Positions 11,151 through 22,803 of a stretch of DNA of 64,000 nucleotides are shown here, piece after piece. The notes beneath the pieces are model-generated. The model saw nothing but the letters and a program-made list of their open reading frames with translations. It was not told the DNA's origin and ran no database searches. Both the position numbers and the translations under genes were made by a program. Origin of the DNA: Lolium rigidum (Eukaryota; Streptophyta; Magnoliopsida; Poales; Poaceae). The stretch's first letter is position 1. The number at the start of each line of letters is the position of its first letter. The stretch spans positions 61,389,754 through 61,453,753 of the forward strand of contig NC_061508.1 of NCBI RefSeq assembly GCF_022539505.1. The letters run 5' to 3'.

Positions 11151-11439
11151 ACCAAACTCTTCTATCTTTGTGTGATGGCTATATTTGCTGGTGGGTTGTA
11201 TATATGGCTTCGTTATCAACCCATCTAGCTCATCGAGACCACCACTCTTAGTAGTGTGGTGTTTCCTATTTGACTCAAACACAAAGAGAGAGAGGAATAT
11301 AAGCAAAACACCGATACTTTTCTTGTATAGAAAATACGGAGGGGTTCTCCAACCACCTTCTTCCATCATGCATCACTTACGAATTAAAACCCGTGTAAAC
11401 AATTATAGGTAGCATTAATCCACATTTTTTGCTCTGGTG

Positions 11440-12316
11440 TCATCGTTAACCCAAATAACGGTTAAGGGTAAAATACCCTTACACCAGGATCCATGCTCAA
11501 CACCATCAAAGCTCTCCTAACGTAGGATAAAACCTTACTCCAACGAGACCTCCCAACCGAATAAAAAACATCGATGTTTAAACTTTCGCATAGTGTACAA
11601 CAACCTTAGCTATACGGTGAGGAAATTCCTATAAGTACGAATTAAACAAACTATCCAAAAGTACCAAATATTATAATCCTCTTATTATGATTTTTCTAAC
11701 AATCAGTCCAATCATGATATATTTGTAGTATCCAATAATATATGGTGGAGATAAATGAGTTGTCTCCATCTATTACAAAATATAGTTAAAAAGAACGAGG
11801 AAATCTTCCAGGCATTCAAAGTCTTTCTTATTCTTCCAACAAGACACAATTTTGTACTGAATTCAATCGTAGAAAAATGATATAGATGCCAAAGCGTAGA
11901 CCTATAAATACCTACAGGTTCGCAGAATTTTGAGTCGAAATGTTAAAGCTATGTGCATAACCCACCCAACAAAGTAATCAACAAACATCAGTGCCATGAG
12001 TATGAACACCATTAGCAAGATTTCACTTAATGATACGATATGATATGGTGTGTGTCCATCATATCGATCATTCTATTAATGATATGACCTTGTTACTAAC
12101 AACATCCAATGTTCATGACCAGGAAACCTTGATCATGAATTAATCAACAAGTTAGTTAAACGAGAGGCTTACTAGGGACTCTGGTTTGTTTACAAAACAC
12201 ACATGTATCAATGATTTCACTTAATACAATTATAGCATGAGATGTAAACATTTATCATTAACACTAAGATATAATAATAACCACTTTATTAATGCCTCTC
12301 GGGTATATCTCCAACA
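11440..12316 (-). mobile_element. 3' LTR of an Angela/BARE-like Copia element (left border uncertain)
   Basis: On the minus strand the LTR begins TGTTGGAGATATACCCGAGA at 12316 and continues with TTAATAAAGTGGTTATTATTA, as in the Angela/BARE family. It follows the purine-rich primer AAGTGGGAGAC (12317-12331). The far end fades into diverged sequence. A small inverted repeat (TAAGGGTA/TACCCTTA) lies near 11462-11482. Confidence 0.7.
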
Positions 12317-12396
12317 GTCTCCCACTTGCACTAGAGTCAATAATCTAGTTTACATTTGTGAAGATCTAACACCGTGGTCTTCTGGTGCTTATCATG
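12317..12396 (-). mobile_element. Copia polypurine tract and 3' internal end
   Basis: GTGCAAGTGGGAGAC precedes the LTR start, and ACTAGATTATTGACTCTAG upstream is typical of this Copia family. The block is cut at 12396 by the insertion described next and resumes at 16595 in the same orientation. Confidence 0.75.
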
Positions 12397-15300
12397 TGTG
12401 ACGCCCCGGAACTGGTACCATGAGGATTTCAGCGATGCCGCCGAAATCCACACGATATCGATTCAGAGACGCCCTCCGACACGACGTGCGCGACGAAGCA
12501 CACACGTGATGCCAGAGGAATTACCACGAGTAGTAATATTACAACATGTTTACAATAGAGCCCACAAGAAACATATCAACGACTCCAACGAGTCAAGATA
12601 CAAATATACAATACAACATCCAAATCATACAGAAGATCAAATACGTCCGAGTACGGACAAGATATAAATTGGACTAAGAGTCCTGAACATGACCAAGTGG
12701 CGTTCATAACCCTGCCTAGGCCAATCCGGAAGGGTAACCTTGCTAGCGTCGTTCTTCTTCGTACTGATCTTCATACCTGCCCGGTTATGTCCCAAAGCAG
12801 CAATAAGTATGGGTTCGTACTTAACAAGACTTCAAGACGTATAAGCATTCGTCAACCAGTCGTCCTTTGTACTTGAGGCACGCAGGGGACTTAGAGGACG
12901 CAAGAGGAACGACATAGGCAATATGGTGGGGTTAAGCGGCAGCACGCAAGCACTAAAAACATATAGATACACTCTACAACAATCGTCTATCAGAGAAGGT
13001 GAGAGAGCGTATAAACTAACAGTTCTATACTCTGCAAATATAACCCAGCCGATGTGTTTCCCCCTTTGCCAAGGAAGTTCTTACAAAGGCACTCACACAG
13101 TTGATAAGTTTTAACCATTTATTATTAGAGTTGCGCTAACTTACTACACAAGTTATTATAATTGAAGAAACATGTGTAAGTTGTCTATGGTAGAGTCATA
13201 CAGCTCCAAGTCGTCCATAACCGCGAACACGGCTTATCAATAAGATTGGAACCCTGCAGGGGTGCCCAAATGTACCCACACACACGATCAATCCAACCTA
13301 GCGAGGGTAAGATATCACGACTCGCAATCTCCTTCACTACAACAATATCCAGGAAGCCACCTAACTAAGTTAACCTATTTCAGAGACCGATCGAAACTCC
13401 GAGGCGGACCTAGCTGTTGCGACTTGCGAGGACGGCTAAGAAGGATCAGAGCCCACTAGAGGATGAACTCTTAACAATACGTGCCGCACCTACGGACGTG
13501 CAAAAGATAACGGGGATACAAGGCACACATGGCTTCCCGAAAAGTAATAGCATATCATCTGGCCACAAAGAAACATGCTTGCACGCCCGGGAGCAACAAA
13601 ACATTTAAACTAATTGTGGCCACTGGACAAAGCTGTAGATTTTGACAGTGGTCGAGGGGAGATCCGGTAAGCATACCCACGTGTGGTTAGAGCGCTCAGT
13701 CTCGGAACAGATAACAAGAACTCGGGGTCCTAGGTTATTTAGGAAACACAAGTGAGCCGTCACAAAACAAACAGCTGACCCACCGATGCATCCGCTTAAC
13801 AATTATTAACAACTAAAGTAACCATGATACCACCAACTGATATATCCATAAACCATGTGACATGATCCCCCAACAGATAACCCGATAAGATAAATGTAAT
13901 GGTATCACGATATATCAACGATACTAAGCATGCGCTACGACTCGCAAGGCAGACCCGATAACCAAACATTAGTTGTAGGAGGGTGTTGGAGGCAATATGA
14001 GCTGCTTGAGTTAATAGGTGGATAGGACACGTGACAAGAACGCAACTCAAGGCTAGCATAAGAGAGAAGGCAAAATAAAATAGGTGAGAGACTCTTGCAA
14101 AGATAAGAGTGTGGAAATGCTTGCATGTTAAAGCTTGCCGAGGAACATCCGGAGAACTCGTCGTATCTCACCACACCACTTCATGATCCTATCCGCGAAG
14201 AAGCAAATGTTGGGACAAACAACGGATGCAAGACTTACTACTACGGAAGAAGATCCGACATGATCAAGATGATATGTATGTCATGGCAGCGATGGTGCAA
14301 TGCAACTAATTCAATTTAAGCGAGATCGAAACCCCGAACAAACAAATTAGGGTTGGCGTTGCATTCCTACCGACAAATTTAAGTGTTGATTAGCATGGCA
14401 CAACATGGCAGGGGTGAGATACTTCAATATTAAACGGAGCGGGGAAACCAAGTCGGTGTTCCGAAATACTCCACATATTATATGCTAGGTGATAATGCAT
14501 AACTACCACGGCCCGACATGATGTGAGATGCAAACATGCATATGGATGGCATATTCACGTTCTCCACAATTTTCTGATCATTTTTCATATATAAACATTT
14601 TATTTCGAGTTACAGATTTAAAGATATCAATTTTACAAGATTATGATTTTTTCTGGAATTCCTGGAAAAACAGAGAAAGGGCCAGATGCTTTTCTGACCC
14701 AGAAGGAAACGAGCCTGAGAGGCTGATGCGCGACCCAAACGCTGACTGGATGCTGATTGGGACTGCGGTACTGCAAGCGTTTCTCACCGAAGGGATCACT
14801 AGCATCAGCCAAAGACAGGTGGGACCTACGGGTCAAATGGCAAGAGAGCAAAAGGTTGATTATTTTATTTGTCTGTCACAGGGTTTCAACATACGTTCTG
14901 ATTAAGAATGGGAATTGGTTCCCGTTTATCCATTGATTAGGTTAACCTAACTTAAAAAAGAGCCCAATGGGTCGGATGGTTAACCTGAAGATGCTACAGG
15001 TTATTTAGGTTCGATCCTGTTTTACCAAAGGTTACCCGTCACTCCTACGAGGCGGACGAAAGCGACGTCGCCGCCGCACTCGTTGTCTGCACTACGCCCC
15101 CGCGCTCGCCGGATGATACTCGACCGGCTCGCCACGCCCCGCGCCAGGTTGCCCGCTGATGCCGGCCAGCTCGCCCTCGCGCTCGTCGGCTGATGCTCGG
15201 CCAGCTCGCCGCGCCCCCGCGCTCGCCGGCAGATGCTCGACCAGTTCGCCGCGCTCGCCGGCTGATGCTCGACCAGCTCGCCGCGCCACCTTGCTCGCCG

Positions 15301-16594
15301 GCTGGTGCTCGGCTAGCTCGCCGTGCCTCCCGCTCACCCGCTAATGCTCGATTGCTTGACCAGCTGGCCGCGTTCCCACGCTCGCCGGCTGATGCTCGGC
15401 CAGCTCGCCGCACCCTGCGCTTGCCGACTCATACGAGTGACAACAAAATCTAAGAGCCTAGGAGACATGCGTGCTAGCTCAGTTAGCACTTACACGTGTG
15501 TCCGCTGCTGTTGAATTGGCAAAATAGTACTGTAACATGTCTTGCAATGAAAGTTAGGCAGTTAGATATGATTTTTTTGACCGACTATTCAAGGTAGCAA
15601 GTCGAAGTTTATGAGTATTAAACATTTTGTATAATGCATTCTCATTTACCAACAATTTGTGCCATTCTACTGTTGCACAATGTTTAAAATGGTTTGAACC
15701 TTAATAACCAATGGTTAACCATTTAAACCGTATTAATCTAATGGTTAACCTTATTAACCTTTTAAACAAAACGGTTAAATAGGTTCGAATCCGAAAAATA
15801 AATGGTTATCAAGTCCCATCTTGAGTTCTGATCGATAGCTCACAGGGATCAAACTAGCTGAGCTATGCTGCTGCTGTTGTTGAAACGCGGCCGCGACTCT
15901 TCTTGAACCCGTCCAAGCTGACCACTGTGTCCGGCCAGCGAGCAAACGATCTGACGGGCTGCCATTGACAGAGATAAACAAGCATCAAAATATCAGGCTT
16001 CAGTCTGGAACAGAAATTTCGAAAGGGAGCTGCCAGATTGTACGAAGAAGCAACGAGCGAATTTGTTGCCGATGTTCTGGTGGTGAATATGAATACGCCC
16101 CCACCTGAGGTGTAGAAAGGCCACGCCTTGGACCTTGGCTCCAATCTGAGATGGACCAAGGAGCTACAGTAGATTGGGCTGAAGTTGGAACGGTGAGAAG
16201 AAAAAGAGGAGATAGGATTTGGTGGCAACATGAGCGATGGGGATGCTGGTTGCTCTCTCTTCTTCTCTTGGCTGCATCTTCTTTTCCTTTTTTTTGTTGA
16301 GAACTCCTGGGACAAAGAAGAAGATGAGAGGAAGGTTTGATATATTTGCAAAATTATAATTTGGTTTTAGAATAATTTTGCGAAGTTAGGAAATATTTGG
16401 TTTTGATTTTAATTAAAATAAGAAAAATGAGAAGGGAAGGTTTTTATAGAACCATACGAGCGGAACTAAATTATATTTTATTTAAATACTTTTATTTTCT
16501 AAAAACATGGATAATATGATGCATGATGTCATGTTGATGCATAAAAGAAAAAAGAACAAGCAAATCTAATAGGGTATGATCCTGGCCCGTTACA
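12397..16594. mobile_element. 4.2-kb TG...CA element with 5-bp TSD, probably a long solo LTR
   Basis: It begins TGTGACGCCCCGGAAC, ends GGCCCGTTACA, and is flanked by TCATG at both sides (12392-12396 and 16595-16599). This is an exact LTR-type insertion into the Copia remnant. I found no gag/pol translation and no internal repeat of its own ends, so a solo LTR of unusual length or a non-autonomous element fits best. It contains a GC-rich minisatellite at about 15090-15430. Small ORFs inside look like chance. Confidence 0.65.
15090..15430. repeat. GC-rich minisatellite
   Basis: About seven degenerate units built from GCTGATGCTCG(A/G)CCAGCTCGC followed by a variable CGC-rich spacer, with period roughly 35-65. 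Overlapping ORFs on both strands (Ala/Arg/Ser-rich) are products of the repeat, not genes. Confidence 0.8.
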
Positions 16595-17345
16595 TCATGT
16601 TTTTCTTATGGAAGAGGTTTCAGTCAACGGATCTAACACGGTCATAAACATATGTATTTTACAATTTATTTGTGTCTCCACGCGTCACTTATTTGTAAAT
16701 GAGTCGCATTGTATATATTTAGTCTTCTGGTCAAACCTTAATTCTGCGGTCTGAAATATGTTACCAACACTATCGGAACTACACCCAGTTCGAAAAGAAC
16801 CCCTTGACTCAAATGCCTTAGTCAGTGTCAAAACAATGATATACTCATTCTTCGTTTGCAGAATCCGTCACAATATTTAGAACTCATCTAAATGTAACAT
16901 AGATTTCTTCTAACCCATTATGCTACCTTTTAATGAACACTTAGCCTAATTCAGATTGAAATTCATTTTAGACCAAACTAATATCGGTGCAACACCGTAC
17001 AACGATTTGTTTGTCATTACCACATACAACATTATATCCTCAGTTCTTCTAAAGCACTCAGGGATATTCTTACTGTTGTCCAATAATCATTATATGAATC
17101 ACTCTCGTATATGCTCGTAACACTTTAGAGCACATGACATCTGATTGTGTACATATCATGTCATTCATGATTTAGAATCACTTATGTGTTTCTCATTGAG
17201 CGTCAAACACACTCAAGTTTTGCTAAACTCCACATGACAAGTACACTTTCTTAACGTTTCCATATTGAACTACTTCAATATTTATTTTATATACTTTCAC
17301 TTAACCTTATTAGGTGTCTCAATTTAGCTTCATAAATTTTGATAC
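16595..17345 (-). pseudogene. Copia pol C-terminal remnant (continues the fragment ending at 45866)
   Basis: On the minus strand from 17345 the frame reads IKIYEAKLRHLIRLSESIYK. This is the Copia reverse transcriptase segment normally 'ILGIKIYRDRSxRLIGLSQS', followed by decayed sequence down to the TCATG duplication. The preceding residues (ILSI) end the + strand fragment at 45866. The last bases beside the LTR, GATAC (17341-17345), are the inverse of GTATC at 45862-45866. Confidence 0.75.
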
Positions 17346-18464
17346 TGTTGACGTCAGAAACCCCCTGGCGGGCAGAGACGGGCAACACGGTAGAGCCGGG
17401 AACAACTAGGGCTGCGGCTGGCCCCAGTCCCTCTGAGCGACGGCCCGCAAAGCCTCCTGGTCGCACGCGCCGATGTTTATCACAAGGGCGTGCCACCTGA
17501 CCTATACCCGGTCAGGAAGGTGTGGATGATGCCTCGCTTAGTTTCCTGCAGGGCACACACGTAAACATTAAATACGAGCCTCGATCGGCTCTCAGGTTAT
17601 CCTGTGAATCGGCTCAAAGAGCCGATCCACCCATGATTCAGACGAGGTGTCCGAATATGGTGGTCCTGCTTGATCAAGGTAAAGCTAATGAGATCTACGA
17701 CGATTTAGGGTTTTCACCGCATAATCGGATCATCCTACTCCAGGTTGGGCCTCGCGCTCGCGCACGGTGATCGTAAGCCGATCCTAGACAGGGCCTAAAA
17801 ACCAACACGAGGTTGATCCCCGGAACATCCTTTCTAGGGCCAACGAACGTTACCCTACACGCCGCTGGATCCTCCCCCCATTTGTAAGGCCTAACTATTG
17901 CAGATATTAAACTAATCCTTGTAGAACAAGGATGCAATCATAACGGATCAGATCTACTAAACTATGATCAAGCGGGGTGCCGCCCCTACACCTAAGATAG
18001 GTGTAAGGGCGGCTAGACATGCAAGGGTTGCACTACGACGACATGTAATATGAAGAACAATGCTAACCCTAACATGTCTAAGATAACTACGTTGCTCGCC
18101 ATCAAAAAGGCTTCGATACGAGCAACGCATGAACAACGTAGGCGAGCTTGTGCTGCCTAGATCGCAAGATGCGATATAGGCAGCATGATGCTTACCGGTA
18201 GAAACCCTCGAGACGAAGGAGTTGGCGATGCGCCGAGATTTGTTTGTGGTTGAACGTTGGTTGTTGTTTATTCCATAAACCCTAGGTACATATTTATAGT
18301 CCAGCGGACTTTCTAATGTGGGCGTGCACTAAACCGTGCACGAGATAAACTCTAACTTTTAATCTAGATACAATCTACTATAATTAAAGATACACGGGCA
18401 ACCTAGCCCAAATTCTCCGTGCAAGGCCGCTTCATAGATCTTCCATGTGTAATCTTCTAAGCCC
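17346..18464 (-). mobile_element. LTR of the Tat-like Gypsy family (inverted copy)
   Basis: The + strand starts TGTTGACGTCAGAAACCCCC, the exact inverse of the LTR 3' end at 47022-47038. It runs to 18464, where the gap removes the first 49 bases of the LTR. Wherever the copies differ in the blocks I compared (for example 17821-17880), it generally follows the LTR at 45867-47038 rather than that at 51466-52622. Confidence 0.85.
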
Positions 18465-18564
18465 NNNNNNNNNNNNNNNNNNNNNNNNNNNNNNNNNNNN
18501 NNNNNNNNNNNNNNNNNNNNNNNNNNNNNNNNNNNNNNNNNNNNNNNNNNNNNNNNNNNNNNNN
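18465..18564. other. assembly gap (100 N)
   Basis: Placeholder of unknown length between two LTRs of different families. Confidence 0.99.
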
Positions 18565-19279
18565 ATTCCATATTCATCGGATCCCAACAAACACAACATG
18601 TAGCATTACAAATAGATGATCTTGATCATGATAGGCAGCTCACAAGATCTAACATGATAGCACAATGAGGAGAAGACAACCATCTAGCTACTGCTATGGA
18701 CCCATAGTCCAGGGGTGAACTACTCACACATCAATCCGGAGGCGATCATGGTGATGAAGAGTCCTCCGGGAGATGATTCCCCTCTCCGGCAGGGTGCCGG
18801 AGGCGATCTCCTGAATCCCCCGAGATGGGATTGGCGGCGGCGGCGTCTCTGGAAGGTTTTCCGTATCGTGGCTCTCGGTACTGGGGTTTTCGCGATGAAG
18901 GCTATAAGTAGGCGGAAGGGCAGCGTTGGAGGGCTGACGAGGGGCCCACACCATAGGGCGGCGCGGGCCCCCCTCTGGCCGCGCGGACCTATGGTGGCGG
19001 CGCCTCGTCGCCCCACTTCGTATCCCTTTCGGTCTTCTGTAAGCTTCGTGGAAAAATAAGACCCTGGGCGTTGATTTCGTCCAATTCCGAGAATATTTCC
19101 TTTGTAGGATTTCTGAAACCAAAAACAGCAGAAAACAAGAATTGGCTCTTCGGCATCTCGTCAATAGGTTAGTGCCAAAAAATGCATAATAATGACATAA
19201 AGTGTGTATAAAACATGTGAGTATCATCATAAAAGTAGCATGGAACATAAGAAATTATAGATACGTTTGAGACGTATCA
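18565..19279 (-). mobile_element. LTR of a Gypsy-type retrotransposon (copy 2)
   Basis: On the minus strand it starts TGATACGTC at 19279 and runs to the gap. It is the same family as 1-575 but 140 bases longer here. It is inserted directly into a Harbinger transposase frame that begins at 19280. The far part of the element lies in or beyond the gap. Confidence 0.8.
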
Positions 19280-20061
19280 GACACTCAGAGGATCCTTGCA
19301 ACAAATGAAGCTAGGGGTTTTCCAGGGATGCTTGAAAGCATTGAGTGCATGCATTGAAAATGGAAGAACTGTCCGTTTGCGTGGCAGAGAATGTACAAGG
19401 GTCACAAAAACGGCTGCACTGTGATACTTGAAGCAGTGGCTACCCATGATCTCTGGATTTGGCACTCTTTCTTTGGTATGCCTGGATCCAACAATGACAT
19501 CAACGTCCTAAACTGCTCCCGATCTTTTCCAAGCTTGTTGAGGGTCATGCTCCCCCGGTGAACTATGTGATCAATGGTCGGCACTACAACAAAGGATACT
19601 ACCTTGCAGACGGTATCTATCCAAAGTGGGCAACATTTGTGAAGACTATATCGAAACCTAGCACCCCCAAACTTTGCGAGTTTGTCAAGAAACAAGAAGC
19701 TTGCCGAAAAGACGTCGAGCGTGCATTTGGTGTCCTCCAGCAGAGATTTGCTGTCGTTCGGTTCCCTGCTATGATTTGGTCCAAAGATCAGATGTGGGAG
19801 TTGATGAATTGTTGTGTGTGCTTACACAATATGATTATTGAAAATGAGCGAAAACATCCGATTCCTCTGGCTGAGCAACAAGCACCATATGAGAGAGAGG
19901 GTCCTCTTGCACAGCCTAATCACCAGGTGCCTCCATCATGGGCCGTCTTCATTGCTATGCGCCAGGAGATTCGAGACTCTACAATGCATCAGCAGCTGCA
20001 ACATGATCTGGTGGAGCACATATGGACGCTCCGAGGCAACGCCAATGCCGACGCCAACTAG
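19280..20061 (+). pseudogene. PIF/Harbinger transposase, catalytic half
   Basis: The frame enters at LATNEARGFPGML, then ESIECMH followed by a TGA stop where the family has Trp, then KWKNCPFAWQRMYKGHKNG, AVATHDLWIWHSFFGMPGSN and NDINVL. A frameshift near 19515 follows. From 19558 a clean stretch reads NYVINGRHYNKGYYLADGIY and ends AFGVLQQRFAVVRFPAM, CLHNMIIENE, stop at 20059. The first catalytic 'GSID' is ESIE here, so Asp is replaced by Glu. N-terminal third missing. Non-functional. Confidence 0.85.
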
Positions 20062-20355
20062 TTTGTCATAATTTGTTTCAAAAATTGTGAAATTATGTGC
20101 TTCATTTGTTTCAGCACTTGTTAAACATTGTACTGATTATCGCCGAATTTGTTTCAGCAATTTTCGGACTCTTGCTCGCCGAACTTGTTAAATTTTATGT
20201 CGAATTTGTTTGAAATATGTCGAGGTTGGGGGTTTCCTGCCTGGGGGGGGGGGGGGGGCTGGAACTTCGGCGCTCCCCAGGCCAAATTTTCCTCCAATCC
20301 GGACGAAAATTTCGCCGGATTTGGGCGTGGGAAGCGCCAACGAGTGGGGATGCTC
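19280..20355 (+). mobile_element. right part of a PIF/Harbinger transposon
   Basis: The transposase C-terminal half is followed by a non-coding tail and a right inverted repeat (GTGGGGATGCTC ending at 20355), next to TTA. The left half was separated by the LTR insertion and is not found in the window. A G16 tract lies in the tail near 20243-20258. Confidence 0.7.
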
Positions 20356-21717
20356 TTACGCACCTAAAGTAGGAAGAATCCCAGGCAAACAAAAGTGCTC
20401 CTCCATAGCACTATGTGTAAGCAGCGTGCTCCAAATTTAATTCGCAAAACTGATATAGCGTGAGCCAATTAGAATTTAGAAGCATATTGCTGAGCTTGGC
20501 AATGATGCTTTTCACCCTCTGTCAATACGGCGAAAATATCATGATCATATACTCTCGGCAAACCTTTTCTCTTTGCCATGAGATATGACCTTTTTTTACG
20601 GTAGACTGTAGACACAACTCCCTCTTTCCTCCGCTCCCAAACTCTAACCCCAAAAAATAAACCCTTCGGTCTCCTCTCCCCGCCTCGACCCTGCCCGTCG
20701 TCTTCGACGTCCGGGCGCGGCCACCACTGATGGTGCCGGGAGAGGAGACGTCACTAGGGCGGCGCAGGTGGCGTGGCGGCATGAGGTCGGCGGAGCTCGC
20801 CGGTTCATGGTAGGGAAGCGTTGAGGCGTGGAGCTCGGTGGAGATGCGGGCGTGGTCTGAGCATCCTCGTTCATAATGAACGTGTGTGCCTTCTCGTCGT
20901 GCGGGGCGTTGGTGGACCACGATATGTTGACTATAATGGCAAGGTGTTGAGAGGGTGGTGGTGGTGGTGTGAACGACAAGTACGATGGCCCCAATCCGGC
21001 GGGTAGGGTGGGAAGTGTGCGCCAACACGAATGAAAGTCTCTCTCATCTTTGATCGGTGTGCCGACGGCGGTGCCCATGGGCGTAGTTCCCATCCTTGGA
21101 GGCGTCGTTGAGTGCGTCTACGCTTCCCCACTCCCACTTTGGTTTGGTGAAGCCTAGATTCGGAGTGAACCGGCGCGATGGCGGCGTTCTCGACGTTGTC
21201 ACACTGTTGAGAGCATCACATTGGAGACATGGCTTTGCGGGTTCCTTGCTGCGTTCCTCCGGCTCGTTGTTCCAAACCTGATCTTCATGGGCGCCACGTA
21301 CGCCGTCTCCGGAGAGTCCAAGACGATGTCATTCTGGAGAGCGATCAAGTCCCGCCAATCACCTGCCACCTCGTTTTCTGCATTAAGGGTGCATGGTGTG
21401 TCAACAAGGGAAGTTCAGTCGGAGCTGTCGATCTTCGAATGTGACAAGCGATGTGTTGGCTTTGTTGTTCAGCTTCCATAGGCTCTGTTGCGTTTGAGCT
21501 GAAATTCAATGGTGGCTATCTTTAGACTAATCGGTGTGAGGTTCGTTTGTTTTTCGCATCGAATTGTAGTTGTCTCGTACCTAAAGATATGGTACACTTT
21601 TGATGTGCTACTAAAAAAAACTTTTTAAACAGTATCGCTAAGAGGAAGGGACTCAATTTTAGTAGGTCGATGCGTTTTCTAGGTGGTGGGATTGTCTAAA
21701 TAAGTAAAACCACACCA
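20356..21717. other. GC/GT-rich intergenic DNA, possible retroposon
   Basis: From about 20640 to 21620 the sequence is GC- then GT-rich with overlapping open frames on both strands and ends in an A8 run (21613-21620). It resembles the retroposon-like blocks at 21718, 32335 and 63031 but shows no clear target duplication. No gene is supported. Confidence 0.4.
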
Positions 21718-22773
21718 TTTTTTTTTGGAAAGGTCCCGAAGGAAGAGCTGCATTAAGTCAACACGGTTACAAACCAAATTACAGGAAGGGCCTCTAAAGA
21801 ACATGAAATAAAAGACCAGCCCTTTGAGTTTGCATACATGACCCTAGCATAAAAGCTGAAAACACGATCAGGTCCCTAGTCGTCACCGGAGAACGGACTC
21901 CGCCGTCGACTGCCGTCCACGCCGCTGGGGAACAAGCCACTTGGGGCACGGTCAGCAAGGACTGTCGACGACAAGCCGGAGAAAAGCCTCCCTGTGGAGG
22001 TAGATATCCTGGAGAAGGGCCGCCCTTCGGCCATAATATGCAGGGGCAGGGCGATGACGCCGGCAAAAGTCCCCTGGTGAAGAACTTCCCAGGAAGAACG
22101 CCGCCCCGACCGCGGCGTTGATGAAGCAGGCGCAGCTCCAAAGCACTTGTGACACCGCAACCAGTGCGGAGAAGCAGCAACACCGTTGATGTCCTCACCC
22201 TCGCCGCCACGGCCGGCCGAGAGGAACAACTTCGGTGTGCTACCTCTACACCAGAAGCAGCAGGGATAAAACCTCCAGGAAGCAAACGGGTTGGTGACGA
22301 CGTGGCTGTGCTCCTCCTCGCCTCCACGGCCGGTCAGGAGCTCATCGACGACGCTGTTCGCTGGCGTGTGCGCGCTTTCCCCCTCGCCTCCAAGGCCGGC
22401 CAGGAAAAGACGCGGCCCGCCGCTTCCGCACTGCAACATGTGGTACACCGCCGCTCTTTTCTTAAAGGGAGCATCAGTCCTCTTCTTCGCTCTCCCCTCC
22501 GACCACCGGAGAAGAAGAGGAACCAAGCGAGACCCTAAAACGGCTGAGATCCAGGCGGCCAGATCACCTCCTCCGCTCCCACTACCGGGCATCAAGCCCC
22601 CTACCGGCATACTGCCACTAAACCTACCTACTCTATCTACTCCGGCACCTCCCCTCCGCCCATCTCTACCGGCGTCGCCGGCGAGATCGGCCTCGGGTTG
22701 GCCTGGCTCCCTTGTAGGAGCTCTCAGTTACTGTAGGGATGAGAGAGAAAGGAAGGGGGAAATGAGCCGAGTC
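21718..22773 (-). mobile_element. non-LTR-type retroposon, minus strand
   Basis: A T-run (21718-21726, the A tail on the minus strand) is followed by GC-rich sequence to 22773. Imperfect 15-base repeats flank it: AAACCACACCATTTT (21707-21721) and AAACCACTACATTTT (22774-22788), 13 of 15 identical, fitting an aged target duplication. Open frames up to 244 codons exist on the minus strand, but they lack any recognised domain. Confidence 0.5.
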
Positions 22774-22803
22774 AAACCACTACATTTTAGTAGCATGACT
22801 GTA

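Noticed and set aside
15045..15453. Ala/Arg-rich ORFs on both strands
   Set aside because: They are translations of a minisatellite whose units keep several frames open.
21794..22610. Minus-strand frames of 177 and 244 codons as genes
   Set aside because: Two overlapping frames are equally open, there is no domain or splice logic, and they lie inside a retroposon-like block.
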